From JAOUJD01 sp963841815 (GTDB lineage: Bacteria; Pseudomonadota; Gammaproteobacteria; Burkholderiales; Burkholderiaceae_F): a stretch of 64,000 bases of DNA. The translations under genes were made by a program, and so were the position numbers. Positions 31,082-42,661 of the stretch are shown piece after piece (position 1 is the first letter of the stretch; each line of letters begins with the position of its first letter). The notes under the pieces were generated by a model. The model ran no database searches and was not told the origin of the DNA. It saw only the letters and a list, made by a program, of their open reading frames with translations. Location of the stretch: NCBI GenBank assembly GCA_963841815.1, contig CAWJEE010000011.1, forward strand, positions 62,001 through 126,000, written 5' to 3'.

Positions 31082-34000
31082 TCAGGCCTTGTCGGCGGGC
31101 TGGCGCGACAGCACCGTCGCGCCGTGCCGCCGGCGCTTGAGGCGCCGCTCGAACGCATCGAGATAGGTGTAGATCACCGGCACCACGACCAGCGTCAGCA
31201 GGGTCGAGGTGATGACGCCGCCGATGATCGCGCGGCCCATCGGCGCCTGCTGCTCGGCGCCTTCGCCCAGGCCGATGGCGAGCGGCAGCATGCCGAAGAT
31301 CATCGCCCCGGTGGTCATCAGGATCGGCCGCAGCCGCGTCTGGCCGGCGGCGAGCAGCGCGTCGTCGCGGGCCAGTCCGTCGCGCTGGCCCTTGTTCGCG
31401 AAGTCCACCAGCAGGATCGCGTTCTTCGTCACGAGGCCCATCAGGAACACGATGCCGATCATCGAGAAGATGTTCAGCGTCGTGCCGGTGAGCAGCAGCG
31501 CGAGCATCACGCCGACCACCGACAGCGGCAGCGAAGCCATGATCGCCAGCGGCTGGATGAAGCTGCCGAACTGCGACGCCAGCACGATGTAGATGAAGAT
31601 CACGGCGAGCGCGAGCGCGCCGAAGATCGCCGAGTTGATCTCCTGCTGCTCCTTGATCTGCCCGCCGACGTCGAACCGCAGCCCCGGCGGCAGTTCGTAG
31701 GCCTTGACCAGCGCCTGCACTTCCTTGCCCGCGTCGCCGGCCGGGCGGCCCTGCACGTTCGCGAACATCGCGACCCGGCGCTGCAGGTCCTGGCGCCGGA
31801 TGTTCTCGGGGTTGAACGTGCTCTCGATGGTCGCGACCGCGCGCAGCGGCACGATCTCCGGCGTGCCGTCCGGCAGCAGCCGGCTGGTCGAGATGTTCAG
31901 GTTGGCGATGTCGTCGACCACCGTGCGGCTGGCGCGCGGCAGCTGCGTGATCACCTCGTAGTTCTGGCCGTCGGGCGCGAGCCAGTAGCCGGAGTTCTCC
32001 CCGCCCACCATCGCGCGCAGCGTGGTGCCGAGCTGCATGTGCGTGATGCCGTACTCGGCCGCCAGTTCGGGCTTCAGGCGGATCGACAGCGCGGGCGTGC
32101 CCTCCTTCACCGTGATCTCGATGTCGGTCACGCCCTGGATCTTCGCGACCTTCTCCTTCACGTCGAGCATCACGCGGTTCATCTCGGCGTCGTTGTTGCC
32201 GAGCAGGGCGACGTAGATCGGGCCGCCCCATCCGACGCGCAGGTCGACGCCGGGAATGCCGGCCACCCGCTTGCGGATCGCCTGCTCGACCTGCTTCTGC
32301 GTGCGCGCGGCGTTCGGCGCGCGGCACCAGCTTCAGGTTGATGCGCGCGGTGTTCTTGCCGCCGTCGGTCGCGATGCCGGTGTTGAGCGTCTCGATCTCC
32401 GTGAATTCGCGCAGCACCTCCTCGACGCGCTTCACGCGTTCGTCGGTGTACTCGAGGCTCGAGCCGACCGGCGTGGTGAGGCGCACGCTGGTGAACCCCT
32501 CGTCGCTCTCCGGCATCATCTCCGTGCCGACCAGGCCGGCGATCGGGATGCTGGCGAGGAAGCTCGCGGTGGCGATCGCCAGCGTCGTCTTGCGGTGCGC
32601 CAGCGCCCAGCGCAGCAGCGCGTCGTAGATCGCGTGCAGCTTGTCGACGAGGTGGTCGAAGCGCGTCAGCACCGGGCCGATCACGCGCACGTTCTTCGCG
32701 CCCTCGGGCGGGTCGCGCCACACGGCCGACAGCATCGGGTCCAGCGTGAAGCTGACGAACAGCGACACGAGCACGGCGACGACCACGGTCATGCCGAACG
32801 GGTAGAAGAACTTGCCGATGATCCCGCTCATGAAGGCGATCGGCACGAACACGGCGACGATCGAGAAGGTCGTCGCAAGAACCGCGAGGCCGATCTCGTC
32901 GGTGCCCTCGCGGGCCGCGGTGTAGTGATCCTTGCCCATGCGGATGTGCCGCACGATGTTCTCGCGCACGACGATGGCGTCGTCGATCAGCAGGCCGATG
33001 CACAGCGACAGCGCCATCAGCGTCATGTAGTTCAGCGTGAATCCGAGCGCGTAGATCGCGATGAACGTCGCGATGACGGCGATCGGCAGCGTCAGCCCCG
33101 TGATGACTGTGCTGCGCCACGACCCGAGGAACAGGAACACGATCAGCACGGTCAGCAGCGCGCCCTCGACGATCGTGCGCTTGACGTTGTCGACCGACTG
33201 CTGCACGAAGTCGGACATCGCCCACAGCAGCTTCAGCTCGGCGCCGGCCGGCAGCTGCTTGCCGATGTCGACCGCGGCGGCCTTCAGCGCCTGGCCGACC
33301 TCGACGATGTTCGCGTCCTGCGTCTTGAAGATGTAGACGCCGACGGCCGGCTGGCCGTTCACGCGGGTCAGCGACTGGCGCTCGCGCTCGGCATCGCGCA
33401 CCTCCGCCACCTGCGACAGCAGGATCGGCGTGCCGTTGCGCCGCGCGACGATGATGCTGTCGAACTGCCTGGGCTCCGACAGGCGGCCGTCGACCCGTAC
33501 GATCGCCTCCGCGGTCGCGTTCGAGATCGTCCCCACCGGCACCGCCACGTTGGCGTTGCGCAGCGCCTGCACGACCGTGTCGACCGTCAGGCCGAAGGCG
33601 GTCAGCTTGGCCGGATCGACCCGCACCTGGATCTGCCGCGTCACCGTGCCGCCCAGCGCGACGCGGCCGACGCCGTTCACGCGCTCGAAGCCCTTCTGCA
33701 CGATCTGCTCGGCGGCGAGCGTCAGTTCGCGCTGCGTCTTGTTGGTGCCGACCAGCGTGTAGGTCGCGACGGGCTGGTCGTTCTCGCTGCCGCCGCGCTC
33801 CACGATCGGATCCTTCGCGTCGCGCGGGAACCCGGCGCGGATCTGCGCGAGCTTGTCGCGGATCTCCTGCGTCACGCGGGTCGTGTCGACGTCGAGCCGG
33901 AACTCGACCCAGGTGTACGAGATGCCTTCGTACGAGGCGGAGAGGATCCGCTTGACGCCCGCCACGGTGTTGACGGCGTTCTCGACCGGCTTCGTGAGGT

Positions 34001-34184
34001 CGTTCTCGACCTGCTCGGGCGACGCGCCCGGATAGACCACCCGGATCGACACGGTCGGCGGGTTGATGTCCGGCATCGGCTCGACGCCGAGCTTGTTGTA
34101 GGCGAACAGCCCCAGCACGGTCAGCGCGACCATCACCATGGTCGCGAACACCGGGTGATTGATCGAGACTCGCGTCATCCACAT
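31082..34184 (-). CDS. RND efflux transporter (AcrB/MexF-like, HAE1 type)
   Basis: An inner-membrane proton-driven efflux pump. It starts MWMTRVSINHPVFATMVMVA at 34184. The proton-relay Asp pair is in LCIGLLIDDAIVVREN near residue 407, with further membrane segments such as FFYPFGMTVVVAVLVSLF. One frame break near 32325 is fixed by removing one base, giving 1033 residues, typical for HAE1 pumps. It lies 10 bp downstream of the membrane-fusion gene. No outer-membrane factor is nearby, so it probably shares one with another system. Substrates are unknown. Confidence 0.92.
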
Positions 34185-34194
34185 GGCGCGAGTC

Positions 34195-35380
34195 CTAGTT
34201 GGAGCGCGGCGGGATCACCGGCGCGTCCTGGCCGGCGACGCGCGCCTCGCCGATCCCGCCGATGACCTTCGCGGCGAGGCCGTCCTTCAGGTTGTCGAAC
34301 TTGGTCGCGATCACCGTGTCGCTGGCCGTCAGCCCGCCGGTCACCTCGACCATTCCGGGCGCGCTCGTCGCGCCGCCCCACGTCGACCAGGCGACGGACC
34401 AGCTTGCCGTCGACGAGCGTCCACACGAACGTCGTTCCGTTGTCGACGCGCAGCGCGGAGATCGGAAGCGCGGGCACCTCGGCCTCGGCCGACGTGACGA
34501 GCGCGACGCGGGCGAACATGCCTGCGCGCAGCAGCGAATCCTCGTTCGGCAGCGACACGTAGACGTTGATCGTGCGCGTGCCCGGCTCGGTGCTCGGGTT
34601 GATTCGCTCCACGCGCCCCGCGAACTTGCGGCCGGCGATGCCCTCGATCTCCACCTGCGCCGGCATGCCCGTTCTTAGCTGGGCCACGTCCGACACCGGC
34701 ACCTGCGCCTGCACCTCGAGCTGCGACAGGTCGACGATCGACAGCAGCGGCGCGTCGAAGGCGACCTTCTCGCCCGACTGCACGTTGCGCTTCGCGACCG
34801 TGCCGGCGATCGGCGCGCGCACGACCGCGTCGCCCATGAGGATTTGCGTTTGCTCGAGCTGCGCGCGAGTTGCAGCAACAGCGGCGAGCTGCGCCTGGTA
34901 CGCACTGTCGGCGGTGTCGAACGCGTTCTGCGAGATGAAGTTCTGCTTGACGAGCTGGGCGTTGGCCTGGCGCGTGCGCTCGGTGGTCGCCAGCTGGGCC
35001 TTGGCGGACTCGTGGGTCGCCGTGCGCTCGGCGAGCTGCGCGCGCAGCTGCGCGGTGTCGAACTCGGCGACCGCCTGCCCGGCGGCGACCCGATCGCCCT
35101 CGCGCACCAGCACGCGCCTGACCTCGGCGGACAGCTTGGCGCGCACCGTCGCCTGCGACATCGCCTGCACCGAGCCCGGCAGCGCCAGTTCGACGGCGAG
35201 CCGCTTCGGCTGCAGCTTCACGACGTCCGCCGCGGCGAACTCCAGCGGCGGCTGTTCCTTCTTCTTGCTCGCGGCGGCCTGCTCGGAGCGCTTGTTGATC
35301 GCCAGCGCCGCCGCGCCACCGATGGTGGCGACGGCGAACACGCCCACGATGGCCAGCCACCACCTTGCCTTCTTCGTCAT
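34195..35380 (-). CDS. RND membrane-fusion protein (AcrA-like)
   Basis: The periplasmic adaptor of the RND pump. An N-terminal membrane anchor (residues about 7-28, WWLAIVGVFAVATIGGAAA) precedes a lipoyl-like half, a coiled-coil hairpin (about 110-170) and a beta-barrel region (RKFAGRVERINPSTEPGTRT). It starts MTKKARWW at 35380. One break near 34380 needs one base removed; the repaired tail ends DAPVIPPRSN at 34195, about 394 residues. The pump gene follows 10 bp later. No local repressor is next to it, unlike many acrAB loci. Confidence 0.9.
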
Positions 35381-35583
35381 CTTCTTGTCCCCCGGAGCCG
35401 GCGCCGAATGTGGCGGGCTCGCGCGCGCTCGTGGCACGGGCGCCCAGTGAATCGACAGGGCGCGATTATCCGTCCCGGGTGACGAAATGCCCCGCGATTG
35501 CGACGAAGTGCGGGGCGGGGCGACGAAGTGCACGCGCCCGGGACGAACGGAGGCGCACCCGGCGAGGCCGTGCCGGGCGCTCC

Positions 35584-37050
<1,467 letters not shown>

Positions 37051-37072
37051 CGCTTCGATCGTCCTTCGGGAA

Positions 37073-38176
37073 TCATGTGTCGTGGGCTCGCTGCAGCGGG
37101 ATCAGGATGCGGAAGTCGGTGCGACCCGGACGGCTGTCGACCTCGATCAGGCCGTTGTGCTGCTGCACGAACGTCTGCGCCAGCGTCAGCCCGAGTCCGG
37201 TGCCGGTGTCGCGCCCGGAGACGAGCGGGAAGAACACGCGGTCCTTCAGGTCGTCGGGGATGCCGGGCCCGTTGTCGATGACGTGCAGGTCGAGCGCCAG
37301 CCGGTGGCGGGTGCGCGCGATCGTCGCCTGCCGCGCGACGCGCGTGCGAAGGATGATCCGCGCGTCGCCCGCGGCGATGCGGTCCTCGAGCGCTTCCGCG
37401 GCGTTGCGCACCACGTTCAGCACCGCCTGGATCAGCTGCTCCTTGTCGCCGCGGAACTCCGGTGCGCTCGCGTCGTAGTCGCGCTCGATGGCGAGGCCGC
37501 GCGGGAACTCGGCGAGCATCACCATGCGGACGCGTTCGAGCACTTCGTGGATGTTGACGTCGGCGACGACGCGCGGCGAGCGGTGCGGCGCCAGCAGCCG
37601 GTCCACCAGCGCCTGCAGCCGGTCGGCCTCGGCGATGATCACCCGCGTGTACTCGCGCTGGTCCGGCGTCAGTTCGGACTCGAGCAGCTGGGCCGCGCCG
37701 CGCACGCCGCCGAGCGGGTTCTTGATCTCGTGCGCAAGGTTGCGCATCAGCTGGCGGTTGGCTTCGGTCAGGCCGAGCTGGCGCTCCTCGCGGTCGACCT
37801 TCAGCTGCTGTTCGATCTCGGACACCTCGAGCACGACCGGGGTCGCCTCGGCGAGCTGGGCGGTCGCCGTGACCTGCACCTGCAGCGGCTCGCGACCCAC
37901 GCGCCGCAGTTCCATGATCTGCTTGCGCTGGCCGAACGCATTGCCCTCGGCGTCCGACACCAGCTGGCGAATGCCCGCTTCGTCGCCGAGGACGCGTCCG
38001 ACGGGCTGTCCGACCAGCGTCTTGCGGGACGTGTCGAACAGCAGTTCCGCCGCCTGGTTCACGTGAACGATGCGCGCGCTGGCGTCGAGCAGCAGCACGG
38101 CCGTCGACAGCAGGTCGAGTCCTTCGTAGCGCGCGGGACTGCCCGCCACCGGCACGGTGAAGTCGACGGCGTTCAA
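37073..38176 (-). CDS. ntrB: Nitrogen sensor histidine kinase NtrB
   Basis: A soluble PAS-containing kinase that phosphorylates NtrC and is controlled by PII proteins. The PAS part spans about residues 10-120. The H-box is MRNLAHEIKNPLGGVRGAAQ with the His near residue 144, and the HATPase has NVVRNAAEALED and DNGPGIPDDLKDR. At 367 residues it is intact and has no membrane segment. It lies between the DUF4124 gene and ntrC on the glnA strand. Confidence 0.95.
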   Translation of the reverse strand: MNAVDFTVPVAGSPARYEGLDLLSTAVLLLDASARIVHVNQAAELLFDTSRKTLVGQPVGRVLGDEAGIRQLVSDAEGNAFGQRKQIMELRRVGREPLQVQVTATAQLAEATPVVLEVSEIEQQLKVDREERQLGLTEANRQLMRNLAHEIKNPLGGVRGAAQLLESELTPDQREYTRVIIAEADRLQALVDRLLAPHRSPRVVADVNIHEVLERVRMVMLAEFPRGLAIERDYDASAPEFRGDKEQLIQAVLNVVRNAAEALEDRIAAGDARIILRTRVARQATIARTRHRLALDLHVIDNGPGIPDDLKDRVFFPLVSGRDTGTGLGLTLAQTFVQQHNGLIEVDSRPGRTDFRILIPLQRAHDT

Positions 38177-38248
38177 CGGCGGAGTCCTCCGCCGTGGCCA
38201 ATGGAAACTGCTGGATTTCGCGCCGGACGGCGCGTGGAATGCGCGGGG

Positions 38249-38758
38249 TTACTGGGTGCGCAGCAGCGCGATTTCGCGCCGCAAGGCGCTGACGTTGCCT
38301 TCGGCGCGCGCGAGGTCGTCGCGCAGGCGCTGGACCCGTTCGGCGTAGAGCGCGAAGTTGCGTTCATCGCCGCGGCGCTCCGGCTCGCCGTTCCGGTACT
38401 CGGCCTTCAGCCGCGCGAGCTTGTCCTCTTCGGCCTTCAGTTCGTCTTCCAGGATGCGCTTGCGGTCGTTGTCCCGCGAACGCTGGGTGTCGCGGTCCAC
38501 GCGCGGGAAGTTGGCAGGCGACACCGTCACCCGATCCTCGCCGGCGCCCGACGCACGCTGCTGCGGCACGCGCGACGCCGGCACGCTCAGCACCGGACCG
38601 ACGTCCATGCGCTTGCAGCCCTTGCCGCTGCCGACGTTCTGGAAGACCTTGTTGCCGTCCGCGTCCACGCACAGGAAGATGTCCGACGACGCGGCCGGCG
38701 TCGGCAACGACGACGCCGCGAAGGCGGTCGACACGAGCATCAGCGCAAGACGGTTCAC
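38249..38758 (-). CDS. Exported DUF4124-like protein
   Basis: A 169-residue protein with a signal peptide (MNRLALMLVSTAFAASS), then a small domain beginning SSDIFLCVDADGNKVFQN, which recalls DUF4124, and a C-terminal Arg/Glu-rich coiled coil. It sits between glnA and ntrB on the same strand, after the glnA terminator. Similar genes occur next to glnA in some betaproteobacteria, as I recall. Function is unknown; the coiled coil and export suggest a periplasmic structural or adaptor role. Confidence 0.65.
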   Translation of the reverse strand: MNRLALMLVSTAFAASSLPTPAASSDIFLCVDADGNKVFQNVGSGKGCKRMDVGPVLSVPASRVPQQRASGAGEDRVTVSPANFPRVDRDTQRSRDNDRKRILEDELKAEEDKLARLKAEYRNGEPERRGDERNFALYAERVQRLRDDLARAEGNVSALRREIALLRTQ

Positions 38759-38910
38759 GGACGGGTTCCCCGGACGATGGGACGCCGGCAGTGTATCCGA
38801 GGGAGGCGTGCGCTAAGGCAGCGAGTGCCGCGTGTTGCCGGTCCACTTCCCTCATTTCCACTACTGCCCGTGCCATGCGTGGGGTCTCCAGTGCCGCCGG
38901 CAACCGAATG

Positions 38911-38933
38911 AAAAGGGGCGGTCGCCCGCCCCT
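38911..38933 (-). terminator. Rho-independent terminator of glnA
   Basis: On the minus strand an 8-bp perfect stem AGGGGCGG/CCGCCCCT with loop GCGA runs straight into TTT (38933 to 38911). It lies 27 bp past the glnA stop. This is a textbook terminator, so most glnA transcripts probably end before the DUF4124 and ntrBC genes. Confidence 0.85.
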
Positions 38934-38960
38934 GTCCCCGAGCCGAGCGGCGGCTCGCTC

Positions 38961-40373
38961 TTACGAGCTGTAGTACATGTCGAACTCGACCGGATGGGTG
39001 GTCATGCGGAAGCGCGTGACCTCGTCCATCTTCAGCGCGATGTACGCGTCGATCAGGTCGTTGCCGAACACGCCGCCGCGCGTCAGGAACTCGCGATCCT
39101 TGTCGAGGTACTCGAGCGCCTGTTCGAGCGACGAGCACACCGTCGGGATCTTCGCGTCCTCTTCGGGCGGAAGGTCGTACAGGTTCTTGTCGGCGGCCTC
39201 GCCCGGATGGATCTTGTTCTGCACGCCGTCCAGGCCAGCCATCAGCATCGCGGCGAAAGCGAGGTACGGGTTGGCGACCGGATCCGGGAAGCGCACCTCG
39301 ATGCGGCGACCCTTCGGGTTGTTGACGTACGGAATGCGGATCGACGCCGAGCGGTTGCGCGCGGAGTAGGCGAGCTTGACCGGCGCTTCGAAGCCCGGCA
39401 CCAGGCGCTTGTAGCTGTTGGTGCCCGGATTCGTGATGGCGTTCAGCGCGCGGGCGTGCTTGATGATGCCGCCGATGTAGTACAGCGCGAAGTCGGACAG
39501 GCCGCCGTAGCCGTTGCCGGCGAACAGGTTGGTGCCGTCCTTCCATACGGACTGGTGCACGTGCATGCCCGAACCGTTGTCGCCGACGACCGGCTTCGGC
39601 ATGAAGGTCGCCGTCTTGCCGTAGCTCGCCGCGACGTTCCAGATCGTGTACTTCATGATCTGCAGCCAGTCGGCGCGCTTCACGAGCGTCGAGAACTTGG
39701 TGCCGATCTCGTTCTGGCCGGGCGCGGCCACTTCGTGGTGGTGCACCTCGACCTCGACGCCCTGCTGCTCGAGCAGCAGGCACATCTCGGAGCGGATGTC
39801 CTGGAACGAGTCGACCGGCGGAACCGGGAAGTAGCCGCCCTTGACCGGCGGACGGTGGGCCAGGTTGCCGGCTTCGTAGTCGATGCCGGTGGACCAGGGC
39901 GCCTCTTCCGACTTGATCTTGACGAAGCAGCCGGACATGTCGACGTTCCACGTCACGGCGTCGAAGATGAAGAACTCGGGCTCGGGACCGAAGTACGCCG
40001 TGTCGCCGATGCCGGTCGACTTCAGGTACGCCTCGGCGCGCTTCGCGAGCGAGCGCGGGTCGCGGTCGTAGCCCTTGCCGGTCGACGGTTCGACCACGTC
40101 GCACGTGACGATCAGCGTGTTTTCCTCGCGGAACGGGTCCATGCGGGCGGTCACGGGATCCGGCATCAGCAGCATGTCGGATGCCTCGATGCCCTTCCAG
40201 CCGGCGATCGAGGAACCGTCGAAGGCGTGGCCGTGCTCGAACTTGTCTTCGTCGAACATCTTGGCCGGAACGGAGACGTGCTGCTCCTTGCCCTTGGTGT
40301 CCGTGAAACGAAGGTCAACGAAGAGAACTTCGTTGTCCGTCATCATTTTCATTACGTCTTTGGCCGTGGCCAT
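38961..40373 (-). CDS. glnA: Glutamine synthetase, type I
   Basis: Catalyses glutamine formation from glutamate and ammonia. The 470-residue protein begins MATAKDVMKMMTDNE. The nucleotide-binding KPVVGDNGSGMHVHQS, the substrate loop HHEVAAPGQNEIG and the adenylylation site KNLYDLPPEE (Tyr near residue 398) are all present, so activity is probably under GlnE/PII control. The frame is intact. A sigma-54 promoter and NtrC-type boxes lie upstream, and ntrBC lie downstream. Confidence 0.97.
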   Translation of the reverse strand: MATAKDVMKMMTDNEVLFVDLRFTDTKGKEQHVSVPAKMFDEDKFEHGHAFDGSSIAGWKGIEASDMLLMPDPVTARMDPFREENTLIVTCDVVEPSTGKGYDRDPRSLAKRAEAYLKSTGIGDTAYFGPEPEFFIFDAVTWNVDMSGCFVKIKSEEAPWSTGIDYEAGNLAHRPPVKGGYFPVPPVDSFQDIRSEMCLLLEQQGVEVEVHHHEVAAPGQNEIGTKFSTLVKRADWLQIMKYTIWNVAASYGKTATFMPKPVVGDNGSGMHVHQSVWKDGTNLFAGNGYGGLSDFALYYIGGIIKHARALNAITNPGTNSYKRLVPGFEAPVKLAYSARNRSASIRIPYVNNPKGRRIEVRFPDPVANPYLAFAAMLMAGLDGVQNKIHPGEAADKNLYDLPPEEDAKIPTVCSSLEQALEYLDKDREFLTRGGVFGNDLIDAYIALKMDEVTRFRMTTHPVEFDMYYSS

Positions 40374-40456
40374 CGATGTGTTCTCCTCAATCGCACTGGG
40401 TTAACAGTCCCCCGGACAACCGCTGTTGACCGCTCCGGGCTCTGCGGCATCGCAAC

Positions 40457-40471
40457 GCAGGAAGTGTGCCA
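40457..40471 (-). promoter_or_regulatory. Sigma-54 promoter of glnA
   Basis: On the minus strand TGGCACACTTCCTGC matches the -24/-12 consensus, with GG and GC exactly ten bases apart. The start of transcription would be about 12 bases downstream (near 40445), some 70 bp before the glnA ATG. Confidence 0.85.
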
Positions 40472-40496
40472 AATCCCGGTAGGCCCCGCTTGCGGC

Positions 40497-40513
40497 TGCA
40501 CTAGCCTTGTGCG
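40497..40513. promoter_or_regulatory. NtrC-like box 1 upstream of glnA
   Basis: TGCACTAGCCTTGTGCG has the GCAC-N7-GTGC dyad of NtrC sites. Its centre is about 60 bp upstream of the predicted start, closer than usual for an enhancer. Confidence 0.6.
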
Positions 40514-40591
40514 ACAAGCGTTTACACCGGCGTCGCTCAATGGGGAAAGAGAGCGGCTGACAGCCGCCCACCATCCGTTCCCGGGGCATTA

Positions 40592-40608
40592 TGCACCGAC
40601 AAAGTGCG
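40592..40608. promoter_or_regulatory. NtrC-like box 2 upstream of glnA
   Basis: TGCACCGACAAAGTGCG shows the same GCAC-N7-GTGC dyad, centred about 155 bp upstream of the predicted transcription start, a normal enhancer distance. Confidence 0.65.
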
Positions 40609-40615
40609 CCATCGA

Positions 40616-40632
40616 CGCACCGATCAGGTGCG
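40616..40632. promoter_or_regulatory. NtrC-like box 3, overlapping the hemW stop
   Basis: CGCACCGATCAGGTGCG is a further GCAC-N7-GTGC dyad, 24 bp from box 2 centre to centre. The hemW TGA at 40624-40626 lies inside it, so the enhancer overlaps coding sequence. Confidence 0.6.
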
Positions 40633-41865
40633 CTCAGCCGGCAGGAAGAGCGACTGCAGGTCCGTCAGGAAGCGCCGGCCGAATTCGGTCGGCTGGATTC
40701 GGGTGTGATCGCGCTCGATCAGGCCGCGCTCCTCGGCCCGCTGCAACGGGGCCTCGATGACCGACGCGGGCAGTCCGGTCCGTTCCGCAAACAGGCGGGC
40801 TGGCACTCCCTCCGAAAGCCGGAGGGCGTTCAGCATGAACTCGAACGGAAGGTCCGAGCGACCGACTTCGACGTGTTCGGCGAGGAACTCGCCGCGCGCG
40901 GCCCGTTCGAGATACGACAGCCGGCTGGCGATAGCGCACCTGCCGGACGATGCGGTGGGGATACGAGATCTTGCTGTGGGCGCCCGCCCCGACGCCAAGG
41001 TAGTCCCCGAAGCGCCAGTAGTTCAGGTTGTGACGGCATTCGCGGCCGGGCCGCGCATACGCCGACACCTCGTAGCGACGGTAACCGGCCTGCGCCGTGC
41101 GCGCTTCGATCCACTCCTGCATTTCGGCGACGGTGTCGTCGTCCGGCACCGCCGGCGGGTACTTCGCGAAGACGGTGTTGGGCTCGAGCGTGAGCTGGTA
41201 CAGCGACAGGTGCGGCGGCGCGAACCGCAGCGCGGCCTCGACGTCGGCCTGCGCTTCTTCGAACGACTGCGACGGCAGGCCGAACATCAGGTCGAGGTTG
41301 AAGTTGTCGAAGACGCGGCGCGCGAGCCCGGCGGCAGCCTCGGCTTGCGCGCGGTCGTGGATGCGCCCCAGCGCCTTCAACTTCGCCGGGTCGAACGACT
41401 GAACGCCGATCGACAGCCGGTTCACGCCGGCCGAAGCGATAGGCCGCGAATCGCTCGGCCTCGAACGTGCCCGGGTTCGCCTCCATCGTGATCTCGCAAT
41501 CGGCTTCCAGCGGCAAGCCGCGCGCGGACGTCGGACAGGAGGCGCTCGACGCCCGCGGCCGACATCAGGCTCGGCGTGCCGCCGCCGATGAACACGCTGA
41601 CGACAGGACGTCCCCAGATCAGCGGCAGCGCGCTCTCGATGTCGGCGGCGAGCGCGTCGAGGTACGCCGACTCGGGAATGCCGCTGGCGTCGGGCTCGTG
41701 CGAGTTGAAGTCGCAGTACGGGCACTTGCGCACGCACCACGGAAAGTGGACGTACAGCGACAGCGGCGGCAACGCCGGCAGCGACAGCGTGCCCGGACGC
41801 ATCAACGTCGCGACATCCGGCATCCGCGCGCCGGCGACAGGCTTGATCTCGATCGAGGAAGGCAC
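40624..41865 (-). CDS. hemW: Radical-SAM haem chaperone HemW
   Basis: A radical-SAM-like protein that handles haem and was once called an oxygen-independent coproporphyrinogen oxidase. The iron-sulfur motif CVRKCPYC lies near residues 45-52 in HFPWCVRKCPYCDFNSHE. It also has FIGGGTPSL, MEANPGT, NRLSIGVQSF and NLDLMFGLPSQ. Frames shift near 41505, 41430 and 40940; removing three bases gives 413 codons, the usual size. A GTG at 41865 is the longest start, with an ATG at 41823 as alternative. It follows rdgB by 18 bp. Confidence 0.9.
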
Positions 41866-41883
41866 CGGCGGCGCGGGTCGAGG

Positions 41884-42480
41884 TCAGGCCCAGGCCGCGG
41901 CGATCTTGCGCGCGAGTTCGGCCATTGCCAGGCCCCGGTGGCTGATGCGGTTCTTCTCGGCGGGATCGAGCTCGGCCGCGGTCTTGCCGAGGTCCGGGCA
42001 GCAGGAACAGCGGGTCGTAGCCGAAGCCGCCGCGGCCGCGCGGCTGGTCGATGATCTCGCCGTGCCAGCGCGCGTCGGCGATCAGCGGCTCCGGGTCGTC
42101 CGCCGCGCGCACGGCGGCCAGCACGCACGTGTAGTGCGCGCGCCGGTCGCGTTCGCTCGCCAGCCGTCGCAGCAGTTCGTCGTTGTTGCGCGTGTCGTCG
42201 GACGGTTCGCCGGCAAAGCGCGCGGACAGCACGCCCGGTGCGCCCTGCAGCGCGGCCGCGCAGATGCCCGAGTCGTCGGCGAGCGCCGGCAGCCCGGTCG
42301 CGGACGACGCGTGGCGCGCCTTCGCGAGCGCGTTCTCCAGGAACGTGGGTGCGGCTCTTCCGCCGGCGCCACGTTCAGTTCCGTCTGCGGAATCACTTCC
42401 CACCCGAGGGGCGCGAGCAGGTGGCGGAACTCGCGAAGTTTGCCGGGGTTGCCGGTGGCGATGACGATGCGGCGGGTCAT
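41884..42480 (-). CDS. rdgB: XTP/dITP diphosphohydrolase
   Basis: Removes non-canonical purine nucleotides such as XTP and dITP. It starts MTRRIVIATGNPGKLREFRHLL at 42480, with the family substrate motif TGNPGK. Later parts are ENALAKARHA, GLPALADDSGI, PGVLSARFAG and GFGYDPLF. There are two frame breaks: one missing base near 42362 and one extra base near 42000. After repair it is 198 residues ending AELARKIAAAWA. It precedes hemW, while rph is separated from it by the bacteriocin-like insertion. Confidence 0.9.
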
Positions 42481-42661
42481 TGGACGAAATGGAGGACATC
42501 AGCCGGACGCGCCCGCGCTCCGGAAGCGCGCGGCCAAGCAGCAGGACCGAGGATCCACCATCGAGCTTCGCAAAGACCTGGCGAGGAACATCGCGAAAGC
42601 ACGCGAGGATGAAGCAAGCCACGCGAGTTGAAGGGCAGCAAGCGGGTTCAGTCCAAGGCAT

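Noticed and set aside
40634..42661. A 675-residue protein across hemW and rdgB
   Set aside because: It joins true and false frames through sequence errors; each part matches a separate known protein.
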